Assembly: GCF_900187565.1 (NCBI RefSeq) | Contig: NZ_FYED01000001.1 | Coordinates: 124,001-188,000 of the forward strand | Direction of reading: 5' to 3' | Origin: Pseudomonas sp. Irchel 3A7 | GTDB taxonomy: Bacteria; Pseudomonadota; Gammaproteobacteria; Pseudomonadales; Pseudomonadaceae | DNA: 64,000 nt | In this document: positions 35,238 through 46,316 of the stretch, in pieces | Layout: each line of letters starts with the position of its first letter | Numbering within the stretch: position 1 is the stretch's first letter | Made by a program: the position numbers and the translations under genes | Notes under the pieces: generated by a model | Seen by the model: only the letters and a program-made list of their open reading frames with translations | Told to the model about the DNA's origin: nothing | The model's database searches: none

Positions 35238-37861
35238 GGCTTGGCCTTAGGTTTACGCGCCCCACCGCTTTTGGCTGGGGCCGAGCCCGCTTTTGGCGGA
35301 CCTTTACGATGTTTGCTCGGTTTGGCTGGTTTGCCGCCGGAAGCCTTGTCAGGCGCCGACCGTGAGGTCTTTCCCGCAGACGCCGCTTTACCGCCGCTTT
35401 TTGCGTCGGCCAACAGCGCCTTTTTCAATTCACGACTCTTGCGCACTTCAGCGTTTTTCGCCGCCGCATCGCTCGGACGATAAGCTTCGACAGCCTTTTC
35501 CTTGGCAGGACGACGACCGGTTTTCGCCGGCGCAGGCTCTGCGGCGGTCTTTGCAGCAGGAGCGGCGGTTTCAGTACCGCGTTTCTTGCGACCGATCGGC
35601 GCGCTGATGGTTTTTTCGGCCATCTCGAAGTCGATCTTGCGCTCGTCGAGATCGACGCGCATGACCCGCACTTCAACGGTATCGCCAAGGCGGAAGCTGC
35701 GGCCGGTACGTTCACCGGCCAGGCGGTGATGCACAGGGTCGAAATGGTAGTAATCGCCCGGCAGCGCGGTGACGTGCACCAGGCCTTCGACGTAGATATC
35801 GGTCAGTTCGACAAACAGACCGAAACCGGTCACCGCCGTGATCACGCCCGGGAACGATTCGCCCACGCGATCCTTCATGAACTCGCACTTGAGCCAGTTC
35901 ACCACGTCGCGGGTCGCTTCGTCGGCACGGCGTTCGCTCATCGAGCACTGCTCGCCGAGTTGCTCCAGCGCCGCTTCGTCGTACGGGTAGATGCGCGCCT
36001 TCGGAATGGTCATCGCACCGGCACGGCGAACGTGCGGGGTGTCCTGCTTCGAATGGATGACGCTGCGAATCGCCCGATGCGTGAGCAAGTCCGGATAGCG
36101 GCGGATCGGCGAGGTGAAGTGGGTGTAGGCCTCGTAATTCAGGCCGAAGTGGCCCTGGTTATCGGCGCTGTACACCGCCTGGCTCAACGAGCGCAGCATG
36201 ACAGTCTGGATCAGGTGGAAATCCGGACGGTCCTTGATACCTGCCAGCAGTGCCTGGTAGTCCTTCGGCGACGGGCCGTCCTTGCCTTTGTGCAGGGACA
36301 GGCCGAGTTCGCCGAGGAAGGCACGCAGTTTTTCCAGACGCTCCGGTGGCGGACCGTCGTGAACGCGATACAGCGCAGGAATCTCGTGCTTTTTCAGGAA
36401 TTCGGCGGTGGCCACGTTGGCCGCCAGCATGCATTCCTCGATCAACTTGTGCGCATCGTTGCGCACGGTCGGCCGGATTTCGGCGATCTTGCGCTCGGAA
36501 CCGAAGATGATGCGGGTTTCCTGGGTTTCGAAATCGATCGCACCGCGCACATGACGAGCGGCCAGCAACACCTTGTACAGCGCATACAGCTGCTTGAGGT
36601 GCGGCACGACATCGGTGTACTCGCCACGCAGCTTGCGCGCTTCGGTGGCTTTCGGCGTTTCGAGCATGGCGCTGACTTTGTTATAGGTCAGGCGCGCATG
36701 GGAATGGATCACCGCCTCATAGAAGCAGTAGTCGGTCATTTCGCCGGATTTGGAGATGGTCATCTCGCAAACCATGGCCAGACGATCGACTTGCGGGTTC
36801 AGCGAGCACAGACCGTTGGACAGCTGCTCTGGCAGCATCGGGATCACGCGCTCGGGGAAGTACACCGAGTTGCCACGAACCTGAGCCTCGGCATCCAGTG
36901 CCGAACCGAGCTTCACGTAGCTGGAAACGTCGGCAATCGCCACGTACAACTTCCAGCCGCCGGAGAACAGGCGCAGCTTGCCCGGCCGGGCTTCGCAGTA
37001 GACCGCGTCGTCGAAGTCGCGGGCATCTTCACCGTCGATGGTGACGAACGGCAGATGGCGCAGGTCGATGCGCTTCTCTTTGTCTTTTTCTTCGACTTCC
37101 GGCTTGAGCTTGCCGGCTTCCTTGAGCACGGCGTCCGGCCAGACGTGCGGAATGTCGTAGGTCCGCAGGGCGACATCGATTTCCATGCCTGGCGCCATGT
37201 AGTTGCCCACGACTTCAACCACGTCGCCTTGCGGCTGGAAGCGTGGCGTCGGCCAGTGAGTGATCTTCACTTCAACGAACTGACCGATCTGGGCATTGGC
37301 GTTACGGCCCGGCGTCACCAGCACTTCCTGCTGGATCTTCGGGTTGTCGGCAACCACGAAACCGATACCGCCCTCTTCGAAGTAACGACCGACAATGCTT
37401 TCGTGAGCACGGGACACCACTTCGACAATCATGCCTTCGCGGCGACCGCGACGGTCCAGGCCGGAAACACGGGCCAGGGCACGGTCACCGTCGAACACCA
37501 GACGCATTTGCGCCGGGCTCATGAACAGGTCGTCACTGCCGTCGTCCGGCACCAGGAAACCGAAACCGTCGCGATGACCGCTGATGCGACCGAGGATCAG
37601 GTCAAGCTTGTCCACCGGTGCATAGGTGCCACGACGGGTATAGATGAGTTGAGCATCGCGCTCCATGGCGCGCAGGCGGCGGCGCAGGGCTTCGATCTGG
37701 TCTTCTGTGGTCAGACCAAACTCTTCGACCAATTGCTCGCGGTTAGCAGGCGAACCCCGATCAGCAAGATGCTGAAGGATCAGTTCGCGGCTAGGAATGG
37801 GGTTTTCATATTTTTCCGCTTCACGAGCGGCCTCGGGATCGAGGGACTGCCAATCGGCCAT
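35234..37861 (-). CDS. rnr: Ribonuclease R
   Basis: 875 residues. Order: N-terminal winged helix (SRELILQHLADRGSPANREQLV), two cold-shock domains, the RNB catalytic domain with VTIDGEDARDFDDAVYCE holding the metal-binding Asp cluster, an S1 domain (GVITAVTGFGLFVELTDIYVEGLVHV), and a very basic Lys/Ala-rich tail of about 130 residues. It degrades structured RNA 3'-5' and takes part in tRNA and rRNA quality control. First gene of rnr-rlmB. Confidence 0.97.
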   Translation of the reverse strand: MADWQSLDPEAAREAEKYENPIPSRELILQHLADRGSPANREQLVEEFGLTTEDQIEALRRRLRAMERDAQLIYTRRGTYAPVDKLDLILGRISGHRDGFGFLVPDDGSDDLFMSPAQMRLVFDGDRALARVSGLDRRGRREGMIVEVVSRAHESIVGRYFEEGGIGFVVADNPKIQQEVLVTPGRNANAQIGQFVEVKITHWPTPRFQPQGDVVEVVGNYMAPGMEIDVALRTYDIPHVWPDAVLKEAGKLKPEVEEKDKEKRIDLRHLPFVTIDGEDARDFDDAVYCEARPGKLRLFSGGWKLYVAIADVSSYVKLGSALDAEAQVRGNSVYFPERVIPMLPEQLSNGLCSLNPQVDRLAMVCEMTISKSGEMTDYCFYEAVIHSHARLTYNKVSAMLETPKATEARKLRGEYTDVVPHLKQLYALYKVLLAARHVRGAIDFETQETRIIFGSERKIAEIRPTVRNDAHKLIEECMLAANVATAEFLKKHEIPALYRVHDGPPPERLEKLRAFLGELGLSLHKGKDGPSPKDYQALLAGIKDRPDFHLIQTVMLRSLSQAVYSADNQGHFGLNYEAYTHFTSPIRRYPDLLTHRAIRSVIHSKQDTPHVRRAGAMTIPKARIYPYDEAALEQLGEQCSMSERRADEATRDVVNWLKCEFMKDRVGESFPGVITAVTGFGLFVELTDIYVEGLVHVTALPGDYYHFDPVHHRLAGERTGRSFRLGDTVEVRVMRVDLDERKIDFEMAEKTISAPIGRKKRGTETAAPAAKTAAEPAPAKTGRRPAKEKAVEAYRPSDAAAKNAEVRKSRELKKALLADAKSGGKAASAGKTSRSAPDKASGGKPAKPSKHRKGPPKAGSAPAKSGGARKPKAKP

Positions 37862-38022
37862 TAGAGAGTTTTCACCTTGTCTATATGCGGGTTAGTTTGG
37901 CATAGGCGTAATGAAACGGGAAATTTCAAGCTAAGACGGCCCATCTAAAGCCCTGTATCGACACCTCAACGCTGAATTGCAGACCGCTGGTGAAATTTTT
38001 CAGGTTTTTTTGAGACCGGGGG

Positions 38023-38051
38023 TTTACAGTTAAAAAGACGCTCCGTATAGT
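38023..38051 (+). promoter_or_regulatory. Promoter of the first tRNA-Leu
   Basis: TTTACA and TATAGT separated by 17 bases, 35 bases before the tRNA. The gap 37862-38022 shows no gene. Confidence 0.85.
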
Positions 38052-38086
38052 GCGCGCCATCGACGACGGACAACGTTGCCGATACT

Positions 38087-38173
38087 GCCCAGATGGTGAA
38101 ATTGGTAGACACGCCAGCTTCAGGTGCTGGTGACCTTACGGTCGTGGAAGTTCGAGTCTTCTTCTGGGCACCA
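38087..38173 (+). tRNA. tRNA-Leu(CAG), copy 1
   Basis: 87 bases including encoded CCA. The acceptor stem GCCCAGA/TCTGGGC is perfect. The anticodon loop TTCAGGT gives anticodon CAG at 38121-38123. The long variable arm is of class II (Leu) type and the T arm contains GTTCGAGTC. It reads CTG, the commonest leucine codon in this genome. Confidence 0.97.
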
Positions 38174-38212
38174 ATTTCGAGCTTGAGATTAGATCAATTT
38201 CAAGGCTCACAC

Positions 38213-38237
38213 AAAACCCGCGAAAGCGGGTTTTTTG
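38213..38237 (+). terminator. Terminator after tRNA-Leu copy 1
   Basis: Stem AACCCGC/GCGGGTT with GAAA loop and a run of T. Confidence 0.9.
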
Positions 38238-38275
38238 CATTCTAAACCTCTGATTTAATAAATTTAAATCAGGGG

Positions 38276-38304
38276 TTTACAGATAAAAATACTCTCCGTA
38301 TAGT
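38276..38304 (+). promoter_or_regulatory. Promoter of the second tRNA-Leu
   Basis: TTTACA and TATAGT again 17 bases apart, 35 bases before the tRNA, a near copy of the first promoter. Confidence 0.85.
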
Positions 38305-38339
38305 GCGCCACATCAACAGCGGCAACGCTGAAGATGAAT

Positions 38340-38426
38340 GCCCAGATGGTGAAATTGGTAGACACGCCAGCTTCAGGTGCTGGTGGCCTTACGGCCGTGG
38401 AAGTTCGAGTCTTCTTCTGGGCACCA
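38340..38426 (+). tRNA. tRNA-Leu(CAG), copy 2
   Basis: Same as copy 1 except for a compensatory change in the variable arm (GGCC/GGCC versus GACC/GGTC). Anticodon CAG at 38374-38376. It lies 253 bp after copy 1 with its own promoter and terminator. Confidence 0.97.
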
Positions 38427-38461
38427 ATTCAAGTTCAAGGTTACGGCCTTGAATTTCACAG

Positions 38462-38484
38462 AAACCCGCGAAAGCGGGTTTTTG
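38462..38484 (+). terminator. Terminator after tRNA-Leu copy 2
   Basis: Stem AAACCCGC/GCGGGTTT with GAAA loop followed by T residues. Confidence 0.9.
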
Positions 38485-38513
38485 CGTTTTTGAGGTTTGA
38501 AAAGCACCTCTCC

Positions 38514-38616
38514 CTGTAGGAGCGAGCCCTGCTCGCGATGGATTCAAAGACAACGCACTTCTCCAGACACCCCTCGTTTTCGTTCACGCCCATCGCGAGC
38601 AGAGCTCGCCCCCACA
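38514..38616. repeat. REP palindrome pair, diverged type
   Basis: Arms GGAGCGAGCCCTGCTCGCGA and TCGCGAGCAGAGCTCGCC differ from the main family by extra bases in the stem. It lies between tRNA-Leu and the iron transporter. Confidence 0.8.
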
Positions 38617-38671
38617 AAAGCAATCGCACATATCAAAGTCATGCCGGACTCACAAGGCGCATTTGAGAAAG

Positions 38672-38690
38672 AATATCGTTTATCATTGTT
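38672..38690 (+). promoter_or_regulatory. Candidate Fur box of the iron transporter
   Basis: The 19-mer AATATCGTTTATCATTGTT matches GATAATGATAATCATTATC at 12 of 19 positions, including TCATT. It ends 37 bases before the ATG of the binding protein. Confidence 0.4.
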
Positions 38691-38727
38691 GCAAGATTTT
38701 GCAATGCGACAGTGAGGAACCCTGCGA

Positions 38728-39738
38728 ATGATGCTTCGAAATACCCTGCGCCGAGGCCTGACCATCACCCTGCTCGGCCTGGCACTCGCCACTCCCCTCA
38801 CCCAAGCCGCCGACCCGGTTTCCCTGACACTCTACAACGGCCAGCACAAGGAAGTCGGCGACGCGGTCGCCAAAGCCTTCGAAGCCAAGACCGGCATTCA
38901 CGTCAACGTACGCAAAGGCAGCAGCAACCAACTCGCCAGCCAGATCGTCGAAGAAGGCGATCGCTCCCCTGCCGACGTGATCTACACCGAGGAATCGCCC
39001 CCACTGAACAAGCTCGGCGAACAAGGCCTGCTGGCCATGGCTGACGACGCCACCCTGGCGGTCCTGCCCAAGGATTACGTCGCCGGCAATGGCACCTGGA
39101 TTGGCGTGACCGCCCGGGTGCGGGTTGTCGCGTTCAACCCGAAGCTGATCGATGAAAAAGACCTGCCGAAATCGGTGATGGAATTCTCCGATCCGAAATG
39201 GCAAGGCAAGGTCGGCTTCGTGCCCACCAGTGGCGCCTTCCAGGAACAGGCCGTGGCGATTATCAAGGTGCACGGCATGGACGCGGCCGAAGAATGGCTC
39301 ACCGGCCTGCGCGCCTTCGGCAAGACCTACAGCAATAACATGGTTGCACTCAAAGCCGTGGAAAACGGCGAAGTCGCCACCGTACTGGTCAACAACTACT
39401 ACTGGTTCGCCCTTCAGCGGGAAAAAGGCCAGCTCGACTCGAAGCTGCATTACTTCACCGGCGGCGACGTCGGCGGGCTGATCACGGTTTCCAGTGCGGC
39501 CGTGCTGAAATCCAGCAAGCACCCCAAAGAAGCCCAGCAACTGCTCGCCTACATGGCCAGCGAAGAAGGCCAGCGAGTGATCACCCAGACCACCGCCGAA
39601 TACCCACTGCACAAAGGCATGGAGTCGGATCGCGGTCTCAAGCCATTCAGCGAGCTGCAAGCACCGAACGTCACGCCAGCCGACCTCGGCAATGCTGAAG
39701 AAGCCCTGGACCTGGAACGTGATGTTGGCCTGAACTGA
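38728..39738 (+). CDS. Ferric-iron ABC transporter periplasmic binding protein
   Basis: 336 residues. Signal peptide about residues 1-27 (LLGLALATPLTQA), then DPVSLTLYNGQHKEVGDAVAKAFEAKTGIHV, the FbpA/HitA/AfuA start. NNYYWFALQREKG supplies the twin Tyr iron ligands, and the His of NGQHKE near the N terminus is another. It carries Fe(III) across the periplasm. GAGGAA precedes the ATG by 8 bases. Coupled to the permease by an ATGA-like overlap (stop 39736-39738). A candidate Fur box lies upstream. Confidence 0.9.
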   Translation: MMLRNTLRRGLTITLLGLALATPLTQAADPVSLTLYNGQHKEVGDAVAKAFEAKTGIHVNVRKGSSNQLASQIVEEGDRSPADVIYTEESPPLNKLGEQGLLAMADDATLAVLPKDYVAGNGTWIGVTARVRVVAFNPKLIDEKDLPKSVMEFSDPKWQGKVGFVPTSGAFQEQAVAIIKVHGMDAAEEWLTGLRAFGKTYSNNMVALKAVENGEVATVLVNNYYWFALQREKGQLDSKLHYFTGGDVGGLITVSSAAVLKSSKHPKEAQQLLAYMASEEGQRVITQTTAEYPLHKGMESDRGLKPFSELQAPNVTPADLGNAEEALDLERDVGLN

Positions 39739-41300
39739 TGAGCACAACGCTATCCGCCGCTGGGCACCGCAGCTACGTGCCGCGACGCAAGCGGCCGTCG
39801 ATCTGGCTGCTGCTGCCGGTTTTGCTGCTGGTGGTGCTCAGCCTGCTGCCACTGGTCTATGTCGGGCTCAAGGCCTGGCAAGCCGGCTGGGCCGAAGCCG
39901 TGCATCTGTTGTGGCGGCCCTACGTGTTCGGCCTGTTGCGCAACACCCTGGCATTGATGGTCGGCGTTACGCTGGCCTGCGGTGTGATCGGTCTGTCGCT
40001 GGCGTGGCTGCTGGAACGCAGCAATCTGCCAGGACGGCGGTTGTGGGGCGTGATCCTGTGCTTGCCGTTCGCCGTCCCCGCGTTTGTCAGCAGCTTCACC
40101 TGGGTATCCCTCAGCGCACACTTCGAAGGACTGGGCGGGGCGATCCTGGTCATGACCCTTTCCAAATACCCGCTGATCTTCTTGCCGGTTGCAGCGACCT
40201 TGCGCAACCTTGACCCCTCGCTGGAAGAGTCCGCGCGAACACTGGGACACAATCGCTGGGGCGTATTCTTCAAGATCACCCTGCCCCTGCTCTGGCCATC
40301 GCTGATTGCCGGCTCTTTGCTGATCGCACTACACATGCTGGTTGAGTTCGGCGCACTGTCGATCATCGGCCTGCAAACCTTCACCACCGCGATCTATCAA
40401 CAGTTCGAACTGGAGTTCAGCAACGCCAACGCGGCGATGCTTTCAGCGGTGCTGCTAATGCTGTGCCTGATGCTGCTATGGCTGGAGCTTCGCGTTCGCG
40501 GCAAGGGTCGACACGTGCGCACCGGACAGGGCGCGGCGCGACAGGCGGAGCAAGTGCGGCTGGGGCCATGGGCGATTGCCGGGCAACTGTACTGCCTGTT
40601 GCTGGCGATCGTCGGCAGCGGTATTCCGCTGGGCATGCTGGTTTACTGGCTGGCTGTGGGATCATCGGCCGCTTTCCCGGTTGCCGCCATCAGCGAGGCG
40701 CTGCTGTCGTCCCTGGCACTGTCGATGGGTGGCGCGGCGTTCTGCCTGGTGCTTGCGGTGCCGGTGGGCCTGTTGGTGGTGCGCTACAAAGGCCAACTGG
40801 CAATCTGGGCCGAACGCTTGCCGTATCTGCTGCACGCACTGCCAGGCCTGGTGATCGCCCTGACCCTGGTGTATTTCGCCTTGCACTATGTACCGATGCT
40901 GTACCAGACGTCGATGTTGCTGTTGATCGCTTATGCACTGCTGTTTCTGCCCCTGGCCCAGGCACCGATCCGCACAGCGCTGAACAAGGCTGCACCGCAA
41001 CTGGAAGAGGCTGCACGAACACTGGGCGCATCGTCGTTCACCGCGTTTTGCCGGGTGACACTGCCGATCATCTTCCCGGCACTGGGAGCGGCGTTTGCGC
41101 TGGTGTTTCTGGATGCAATGAAGGAACTGACGGCGACCCTGCTGTTGAGTCCGACGGGGCTCAACACCTTGGCGACGGAGGTTTGGGCGCATACCGCGAA
41201 CGTGGAGTTTGCGGCGGCGGCGCCTTATGCGGCGTTGTTGATCCTGGTATCAGGGGTGCCGGTCTATCTGTTAACGACGCGGATGTATCTGAGCCGCTGA
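39738..41300 (+). CDS. Ferric-iron ABC transporter permease, double-module
   Basis: 520 residues with about twelve membrane segments in two homologous binding-protein-dependent permease halves, FbpB/AfuB type. Each half has an EAA loop: LEESARTLGHNRWGVFFKITLPLLWPS and LEEAARTLGASSFTAFCRVTLPIIFPA. It forms the full channel from one chain. The ATPase gene that should complete the transporter is not adjacent, so a remote or shared ATPase must serve it. Confidence 0.92.
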   Translation: MSTTLSAAGHRSYVPRRKRPSIWLLLPVLLLVVLSLLPLVYVGLKAWQAGWAEAVHLLWRPYVFGLLRNTLALMVGVTLACGVIGLSLAWLLERSNLPGRRLWGVILCLPFAVPAFVSSFTWVSLSAHFEGLGGAILVMTLSKYPLIFLPVAATLRNLDPSLEESARTLGHNRWGVFFKITLPLLWPSLIAGSLLIALHMLVEFGALSIIGLQTFTTAIYQQFELEFSNANAAMLSAVLLMLCLMLLWLELRVRGKGRHVRTGQGAARQAEQVRLGPWAIAGQLYCLLLAIVGSGIPLGMLVYWLAVGSSAAFPVAAISEALLSSLALSMGGAAFCLVLAVPVGLLVVRYKGQLAIWAERLPYLLHALPGLVIALTLVYFALHYVPMLYQTSMLLLIAYALLFLPLAQAPIRTALNKAAPQLEEAARTLGASSFTAFCRVTLPIIFPALGAAFALVFLDAMKELTATLLLSPTGLNTLATEVWAHTANVEFAAAAPYAALLILVSGVPVYLLTTRMYLSR

Positions 41301-41306
41301 AAGCGC

Positions 41307-41372
41307 TTTCGCGAGCAGGCTCGCTCCCACAGGAGAACGCGTTCCAATGTGGGAGCGAGCCTGCTCGCGAAG
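41307..41372. repeat. REP palindrome pair
   Basis: Inverted arms with a short spacer between the convergent ends of the iron permease and the chemoreceptor genes. Confidence 0.92.
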
Positions 41373-41396
41373 AGGCCTGCTCAACCAAAGAATAAC

Positions 41397-43331
41397 TTAA
41401 GCCCTGAACTGCCCCAGGCTCGCCTTCAACTGCGCCGCCAGGCCATCCAGCACCTTGCCGCTGGCCGTGGTTTCCACCACGGCTTGCGCCGCTTTCTCGG
41501 CCTGCGCATGGATAGTCTCGACCCGTCCACGCACCGCCTGTGCACCCTGCGCCTGATGCGCCGCGGCCTGAGTCGCCAGGCCAATCGCCGCGTGCACCTG
41601 TTCTACCGATGCCTGTACCGATTGCTGCAACCGCGCACTGTCACGCAACACCAGCAAACCCTCGTTGGCCTGACGCCCCGCCTGCCCGATCGCCGCCACT
41701 GCTTCGCGTGCACCTTGCTGCAACGCCACGATGTGCGCCTGGATATCGCCAGTGGAGCTTTGAGTCTTGCTCGCCAGCGCCCGCACCTCATCGGCCACCA
41801 CGGCAAACCCGCGCCCGGTCTCACCGGCTCGCGCCGCCTCGATGGCCGCGTTCAAGGCCAGTAAGTTGGTTTGCTCGGCGATCCCGTGAATCACCGTCAG
41901 CACCACTTCAATCTGCTCACTCTGCTGCGCCAGGCGCTCGATCACTTGTGCGCCGGTATCGACCTGCCCGGCCAACGCCTCGATCAGGCTGCCGACTTTC
42001 GCGGAGGTCCGGGTGTTTTCATCGGTGGCCTGACGAATATCCACCACCTGCTTCAATGCCGCCTGCATGGCATGGCTTTCAGACTGAGCCTCATCCGCCA
42101 TCTGCGACAGCGCACGCAGGCTCTCGGCCACCTCGTCGCGCTGCATGCCCGCCGCCGCGTCGGCTCCTGCATTGCGCAAGGTCATGGCACCGATTTCCAC
42201 CCCGGTACGCTGAGCTACATCACCCGCCTCACGCACGATCGGCTGCAACTTATCCACAAAGCGATTGACCGCCGAAGCCATGTCGCCGATTTCGTCCTTG
42301 CTGTTGATCTTCACGCGCTTGGTCAAATCACCTTCGCCGGCCGCCAGGTCATCCATGGCGCTAATCAGCATTTTCAAGCGATTGACCACTCGACGGCCCA
42401 GCACCACTGCCAGCAATAGCAGCACGCCGGCACCCACTACCGCCAGCCCCACGCCAATGCGCCAGCGCAAGGTCGCCGCGGCTTCCTGCACGGTGCTGGT
42501 GGTGTTGGCTTTCATTTCAGAGGCTGTGGATTGCGCCGACTGCAGCCGTGCACGCATGGCTGTCGCGCTGTCGGCCGCCGCGCCTTTGAGGCTGTCGCCC
42601 ACCAGCTGATCACTGCTGGCGATCAGGGCCGAGAAGCGCTTGTCGAGGGCCGCCAGGTCGGTTTCCACCGAGGCGGTAGAAACCCCCATCAAGACCTTGC
42701 CGATTTCCACGCCATTGGGATTGATCGAGGCTTCGAGGTAGTAGACCGACGGATCGTTCTTCGCTGCATCCAACAGCTTGTCCAGCGCGCGTTCGCCCTG
42801 GCCTTTTTCCAGCAGCGCCTTGTTGATCGGGTTCTCCCGGTTGAGATAGCGCGTCAGGTGCTGGCCCGTTGCGTCGTCGTAGACCACGAACAACACATTG
42901 GGATTGCGCTGCGCCCGACGGGCGAACTCGGAGAGGGTTGGAACATCGCTGTCCCACATGGCGCGGGGTGCGACCGAAGCCAGAAGCTGCGCCATATCAT
43001 TGGCGGAGTCCTTCAGGTCTTTTTCCAGGGTCGCACGCAGTTGCGCCTGTTCTTCCTTCAACCGCGAAGACAAACCGGTTGTAAGACGCTGACGCGTGCT
43101 GGCGGAGAGACTGTCGAGACTGGACGTGACTTCACGCCCTGCCTGCTCGAGTTCGCCGGAAAGTTTTTGACTGTCAGCTCCCAGGCGCACGCCAAGATCG
43201 GCTTCCAGCGCGGTCACCGTGCTCCGGGTCAGAGCAACAGCCACCAGCACCTGCACCAAAAGGGCGATACCGAGAGTAACGAACACAGGCCGCAAGAGAC
43301 GGCTTTGTAACAGTGAGAGAACGGCCGACAC
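41397..43331 (-). CDS. Methyl-accepting chemotaxis protein
   Basis: 644 residues. First membrane segment about residues 14-34 ([20 protein letters not shown]), a periplasmic sensor region of about 250 residues with [22 protein letters not shown] (PAS/Cache-like), a second membrane segment near residue 300 ([20 protein letters not shown]), HAMP, then the signalling helices with the tip [37 protein letters not shown]. The GTG at 43331 with GAGGG upstream was taken as start; the frame continues 17 codons further. The ligand cannot be predicted. It is transcribed separately from purA. Confidence 0.9.
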   Translation of the reverse strand: MSAVLSLLQSRLLRPVFVTLGIALLVQVLVAVALTRSTVTALEADLGVRLGADSQKLSGELEQAGREVTSSLDSLSASTRQRLTTGLSSRLKEEQAQLRATLEKDLKDSANDMAQLLASVAPRAMWDSDVPTLSEFARRAQRNPNVLFVVYDDATGQHLTRYLNRENPINKALLEKGQGERALDKLLDAAKNDPSVYYLEASINPNGVEIGKVLMGVSTASVETDLAALDKRFSALIASSDQLVGDSLKGAAADSATAMRARLQSAQSTASEMKANTTSTVQEAAATLRWRIGVGLAVVGAGVLLLLAVVLGRRVVNRLKMLISAMDDLAAGEGDLTKRVKINSKDEIGDMASAVNRFVDKLQPIVREAGDVAQRTGVEIGAMTLRNAGADAAAGMQRDEVAESLRALSQMADEAQSESHAMQAALKQVVDIRQATDENTRTSAKVGSLIEALAGQVDTGAQVIERLAQQSEQIEVVLTVIHGIAEQTNLLALNAAIEAARAGETGRGFAVVADEVRALASKTQSSTGDIQAHIVALQQGAREAVAAIGQAGRQANEGLLVLRDSARLQQSVQASVEQVHAAIGLATQAAAHQAQGAQAVRGRVETIHAQAEKAAQAVVETTASGKVLDGLAAQLKASLGQFRA

Positions 43332-43423
43332 TGGAAATCCCTCTGCATGAGCGCCATTAAATTGATGGCTCGCCAGAAGCAATTCTTACAGCAAAGGTCA
43401 TGCCGTCCTACAGGCATATACGA

Positions 43424-43456
43424 CAAAGGGCCCAATCAAGGGCCCTTTGTTTTTTA
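43424..43456. terminator. Terminator in the purA-chemoreceptor gap
   Basis: Strong stem AAAGGGCCC/GGGCCCTTT with a 6-base loop. The good T run (TTTGTTTTTT) is on the plus strand; on the minus strand only TTT follows. It probably ends purA transcription and may also stop antisense readthrough. Confidence 0.65.
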
Positions 43457-43469
43457 CATCAACGACTTA

Positions 43470-44816
<1,347 letters not shown>

Positions 44817-46004
44817 TCAAGAAGCCAGTGGCGATACTTGCCAAAGCCCGTTCTGCTGAATCAATTGCCGGTCGCAGTCCGCTTCACGGGCGGCGGCCAA
44901 AGGTTGTCCAGGCAAGGCCTGAACGACACGCTGACCCTCACTGCGCAACTGGCAAACCTGCTGCCAGAGTGCCGCATCCGTACTGTCAGGCATCCAGATA
45001 CCGCCAGACGGTAGCTCGATCTCAGCACGCCCCAGGGTCACCAGGGTTTTCAAATCGGTAGAGAAACCGGTTGCCGGACGGGCGCGACCGAAATCGGCGC
45101 CGATGTCGTCGTAACGACCGCCCTGGGCAATGGACTGACCAACACCCGGCACGAACGCGGCGAACACTACACCGGTGTGATAGTGGTAACCGCGCAACTC
45201 ACCCAGGTCGAAGTACAACGGCAGCTCCGGGAAACGCACGGACAAACGCTCGGCAATCGCCAGCAGATCGTCCAGCGCCGCCAGAACCGGGGCCGGGGCC
45301 TTGGCCAGACGCTCGCGGGCAGCCACCAGCACTTCACGACCGCCACACAGATCGACCAGTGCCTGCAGCATGGCCGACAGATCGGCCGGCAAGCCTTCGG
45401 TCAAGGTAATGACCTCGTCGATGGCTTTACGTTGCAACGCATCGAACAACTGTTGCTCGACTTCACCGGACAAGCCGGCAGCGCGGGCCAGCCCGCGATA
45501 GATACCCACATGCCCCAGGTCCATGTGCACGTCCGGCACATCGGCCAGTTGCAGCATGGCCAACATCAGACTGATGACTTCAACGTCACTGCTCGGGCTG
45601 GCATCGCCGTACAACTCGGCGCCCAACTGGATCGGGCTGCGCGAGGACGACAAGGCGCGCGGCTGCGCATGCAGCACGCTGCCGGCATAGCACAGACGGT
45701 TCGGGCCTTCGCGACGCAGGGTATGCGCATCGATACGCGCCACCTGCGGCGTGATGTCCGCGCGGAAACCCATCTGCCGGCCCGACTGCGGGTCGATGAC
45801 CTTGAAGGTACGCAGATCCAGGTCCTGGCCCGCACCGGTCAGCAGGGATTCCAGGTACTCGATATGGGGAGTCACGACAAACTCGTAACCCCAGCTCTGG
45901 AACAGATCCAACACCTGACGACGCGCGACTTCTATGCGCGCCGCTTCCGGTGGCAGTACTTCTTCGATGCCATCTGGCAGCAGCCAGCGGTCTACCGTTG
46001 CCAT
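44817..46004 (-). CDS. hisZ: ATP phosphoribosyltransferase regulatory subunit HisZ
   Basis: 395 residues, a class II histidyl-tRNA synthetase paralogue without tRNA-charging function. It pairs with short HisG (not in window) for the first step of histidine synthesis. Visible are [61 protein letters not shown] and [15 protein letters not shown] motif ([15 protein letters not shown]). The anticodon-binding domain of true HisRS is reduced to a short tail. Confidence 0.95.
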   Translation of the reverse strand: MATVDRWLLPDGIEEVLPPEAARIEVARRQVLDLFQSWGYEFVVTPHIEYLESLLTGAGQDLDLRTFKVIDPQSGRQMGFRADITPQVARIDAHTLRREGPNRLCYAGSVLHAQPRALSSSRSPIQLGAELYGDASPSSDVEVISLMLAMLQLADVPDVHMDLGHVGIYRGLARAAGLSGEVEQQLFDALQRKAIDEVITLTEGLPADLSAMLQALVDLCGGREVLVAARERLAKAPAPVLAALDDLLAIAERLSVRFPELPLYFDLGELRGYHYHTGVVFAAFVPGVGQSIAQGGRYDDIGADFGRARPATGFSTDLKTLVTLGRAEIELPSGGIWMPDSTDAALWQQVCQLRSEGQRVVQALPGQPLAAAREADCDRQLIQQNGLWQVSPLAS

Positions 46005-46204
46005 TACGCCATTCCCCTATGATCCGGGCGGCAAGCCTTTGGGCGAGCCTTGAGTGAAGCAGAAAACGCTCGGCTCAGCACAAACCACGCGCATGAGCGA
46101 CGAAGCGAAAAGCCTGAAATGGGCTTCGCCAAGCACTTTCCTCGTAAAACCTGTCGAGCTTGTCAGCTCAGGCACCTGCACAAAAACAGCAATCAAACGT
46201 GCAG

Positions 46205-46231
46205 ACGCAAAAAAGCCGGGAATTTCCCGGC
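46205..46231 (-). terminator. Terminator of hflKC
   Basis: Stem AGCCGGG/CCCGGCT followed on the minus strand by TTTTTT. It lies about 85 bases after hflC; the remaining gap to hisZ shows nothing else. Confidence 0.88.
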
Positions 46232-46316
46232 TGCCGCATCATACACACGTTTTCCCAAAGGATCACCCCGCCAGAGGTTTTAGCCGCCCGGCGGGATGAT
46301 TCAGGTCAACGCCGTA

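Noticed and set aside
35726..37864. 712-codon open frame antisense to rnr
   Set aside because: It mirrors rnr exactly. Long antisense frames arise from high GC third positions, and the protein has no recognisable domain.
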